56,715 nt of DNA, from contig RGCF01000010.1 in assembly GCA_009919265.1 (NCBI GenBank), positions 1 to 56,715 of the forward strand. Reading direction: 5' to 3'. The position numbers and the translations under genes are program-made. This document shows, piece by piece, positions 55,537 to 56,715 of the stretch (position 1 is its first letter; every line of letters starts with the position of its first letter). This stretch comes from Bacteroidota bacterium. GTDB lineage: Bacteria; Bacteroidota; Ignavibacteria; Kapaibacteriales; UBA961. A model generated the notes under the pieces. It saw only the letters and a list, made by a program, of their open reading frames with translations, did no database searches and was not told where the DNA came from.

Positions 55537-56715
55537 TGCTGTCACATAATCAACTTCATTCACAATTTTTGAGAAATACAATGAAACCTATACAGCAAAT
55601 CTTGCTTTGGGCTTGCCTATTGTGTTCGAGTATGAATGTTTATGCATTCGACAGCACAATTGTTGTCTTGCAAGCCAATGATCCTAAGATTATCAAAACA
55701 GCTCCAACCGATAATGGGCAAAGCTATACCATAACCGTTACAGGTACATATTCGATGTGGCCTGAATTCACAGCCTATGGCGTCGATGCAATGTATGTGT
55801 ATCATGTCCCTTCCAGACAATTAGCAACAGGCTATTGGCCAATGGAAATGTATAAGAATAATGATACGCTCAATCTATGGAAATTGGATGTCTATTCATT
55901 GGCATTACCGGTACACTATCCTTCAATTATTCCTACCGATGCTCAATTGACTGAGATATCCCAAAAGTATAATTCACCGGGATATTCATTGAAAACAAAA
56001 ATCCATCCATTCAATCATATTGGATTTAGATTCAATGATGCACCTATCAATAATTATTTGCCAATCCAAAGAAATTTCAGATTGGGTGATCATACCTATA
56101 CATTTACTTGGATTGGGGATGGGAAAGAAATATCACTTCAAATACTGGATTCAATTATTAGCAGAACAGAAAAAGGCGTGATGGGAGGATATCTAGACAA
56201 TTCAGGAAGTTTGACGGTAAAGATTGAAAAGACAAAAAATATTGTCTTTTGCGATGTACAATCCACTGTGAATGGTAATACCTTCCAATTACAAGTTGAT
56301 GCTTCTGTCTTTACTGATTCATTGCAAAATGTCACCGAAGATCAATTTAGAAAAGGTAAAATTGGCCTTTTTGACAATGATAATTTCTTATGTCCTATTG
56401 ACATTCAATGCGATAAAGGTCAAACCATTCAAGACAGTCTTGCTATTGGCCTCTTGGTTGATAGATCAGGATCTATGACATTGCCAATTGACTCATTGAA
56501 AGATACAACCATTCGAATGAACGCTATCAAAATAGCAGCAAGTAAGTTTTTGGATGGAATGAAAATCCAAGACTCTGCTTTTGCAATGTCATTTGCAACC
56601 CAAGTGACATTAGATCAAGACTGGACAAATAATATTTCTTTATTGAAGTCAGCAGTGAATTCCTTGGAAGCTAATGGTTGGACTTCGCTTTATGAGGCTA
56701 TCATAAAAGGGGTTA
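55533..56715 (+). CDS. Exported VWA-domain protein, paralogue, 3' truncated by window edge
   Basis: This frame is open to the last base. Its first ATG overlaps the upstream stop (ATGA), but the second at 55581 begins a clean signal peptide (MKPIQQILLWACLLCSSMNV) and is preferred for function. The N-terminal domain matches the gene before it: YTITVTGTYSMW, VDAMYVYHVPSRQ, FRFNDAPINNY, LQILDSIISRT and GYLDNSGSLTVKIEK. The VWA MIDAS is GLLVDRSGSMTLP, followed by SFATQVTLDQDW and ANGWTSLYEA. The second half is missing, so any sorting domain cannot be seen. Confidence 0.85.
   Translation, partial: MMLSHNQLHSQFLRNTMKPIQQILLWACLLCSSMNVYAFDSTIVVLQANDPKIIKTAPTDNGQSYTITVTGTYSMWPEFTAYGVDAMYVYHVPSRQLATGYWPMEMYKNNDTLNLWKLDVYSLALPVHYPSIIPTDAQLTEISQKYNSPGYSLKTKIHPFNHIGFRFNDAPINNYLPIQRNFRLGDHTYTFTWIGDGKEISLQILDSIISRTEKGVMGGYLDNSGSLTVKIEKTKNIVFCDVQSTVNGNTFQLQVDASVFTDSLQNVTEDQFRKGKIGLFDNDNFLCPIDIQCDKGQTIQDSLAIGLLVDRSGSMTLPIDSLKDTTIRMNAIKIAASKFLDGMKIQDSAFAMSFATQVTLDQDWTNNISLLKSAVNSLEANGWTSLYEAIIKGV

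Noticed and set aside
1-56715. CRISPR array, prophage, IS transposase or rRNA
   Set aside because: No regularly spaced repeats, phage genes, transposase motifs or rRNA sequence were seen.

Overview
The window is AT-rich and densely coded, and points to a Gram-negative member of the FCB group (Bacteroidota, Chlorobiota, Kapabacteria or relatives). The evidence is a TonB-dependent receptor, an LptE-like lipoprotein, many SPII lipoproteins, several secreted proteins ending in type IX (Por) sorting-like domains, and promoters of the TTTG-N19/20-TAnnTTTG kind. A strict species assignment is not possible from sequence reading alone. The secreted family at 34697-35977 fits Chlorobi, Ignavibacteria or Kapabacteria best from memory.

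Layout. 1-7320: envelope and core genes on the + strand (MBL-fold hydrolase fragment, LptE, a processive-type GT2, an FAH-family hydrolase, UDP-xylose-synthase-like SDR, NFU, TruC-like pseudouridine synthase, PdxB-like dehydrogenase) with one reverse TPR gene. 7312-16231: a mostly reverse block with an ACMSD-type decarboxylase, a two-domain peptide ABC ATPase, a beta-CASP protein, asparagine synthase, FtsW and a PLP transsulfuration enzyme. RidA alone is forward inside this block. 16350-40014: a long forward run with a lipoprotein, a secreted TldD/PmbA homologue, HutU, an ECF-like sigma factor behind a TGACA/TGTCA array, a PIG-L deacetylase, a BNR protein, TruA, a heme lipoprotein, HmuY, an orphan PaaA, a TonB receptor, BI-1, Pgi, an O-methyltransferase, a flippase, a second PLP transsulfuration enzyme, an M16 peptidase, a propeller lipoprotein and a cytochrome c.

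40018-51455 carries four extracytoplasmic phosphatases (PafA-like, two tandem purple-acid-phosphatase-like enzymes, PhoX), tRNA-Ser(UGA), a TPR-adenylyl cyclase and a MauG-type diheme protein. 51461-51901 is a palindromic repeat element abutting a small GIY-YIG nuclease gene. 52044 to the end holds an O-antigen ligase-like protein and two tandem secreted VWA proteins, the second cut by the window edge.

Themes are envelope polysaccharide assembly (GT2, UXS, flippase, ligase, Pgi), scavenging of organic phosphate and possibly heme, and isolated members of aromatic and amino-acid catabolic pathways (FAH, ACMSD, RidA, HutU, PaaA) whose usual partners are not here. The best candidates for something undescribed are the GIY-YIG gene with its palindromic repeats, the tandem VWA proteins with an unrecognised shared N-terminal domain, the operator-like array before the sigma factor, and the recurring terminators that butt against the next start codon.
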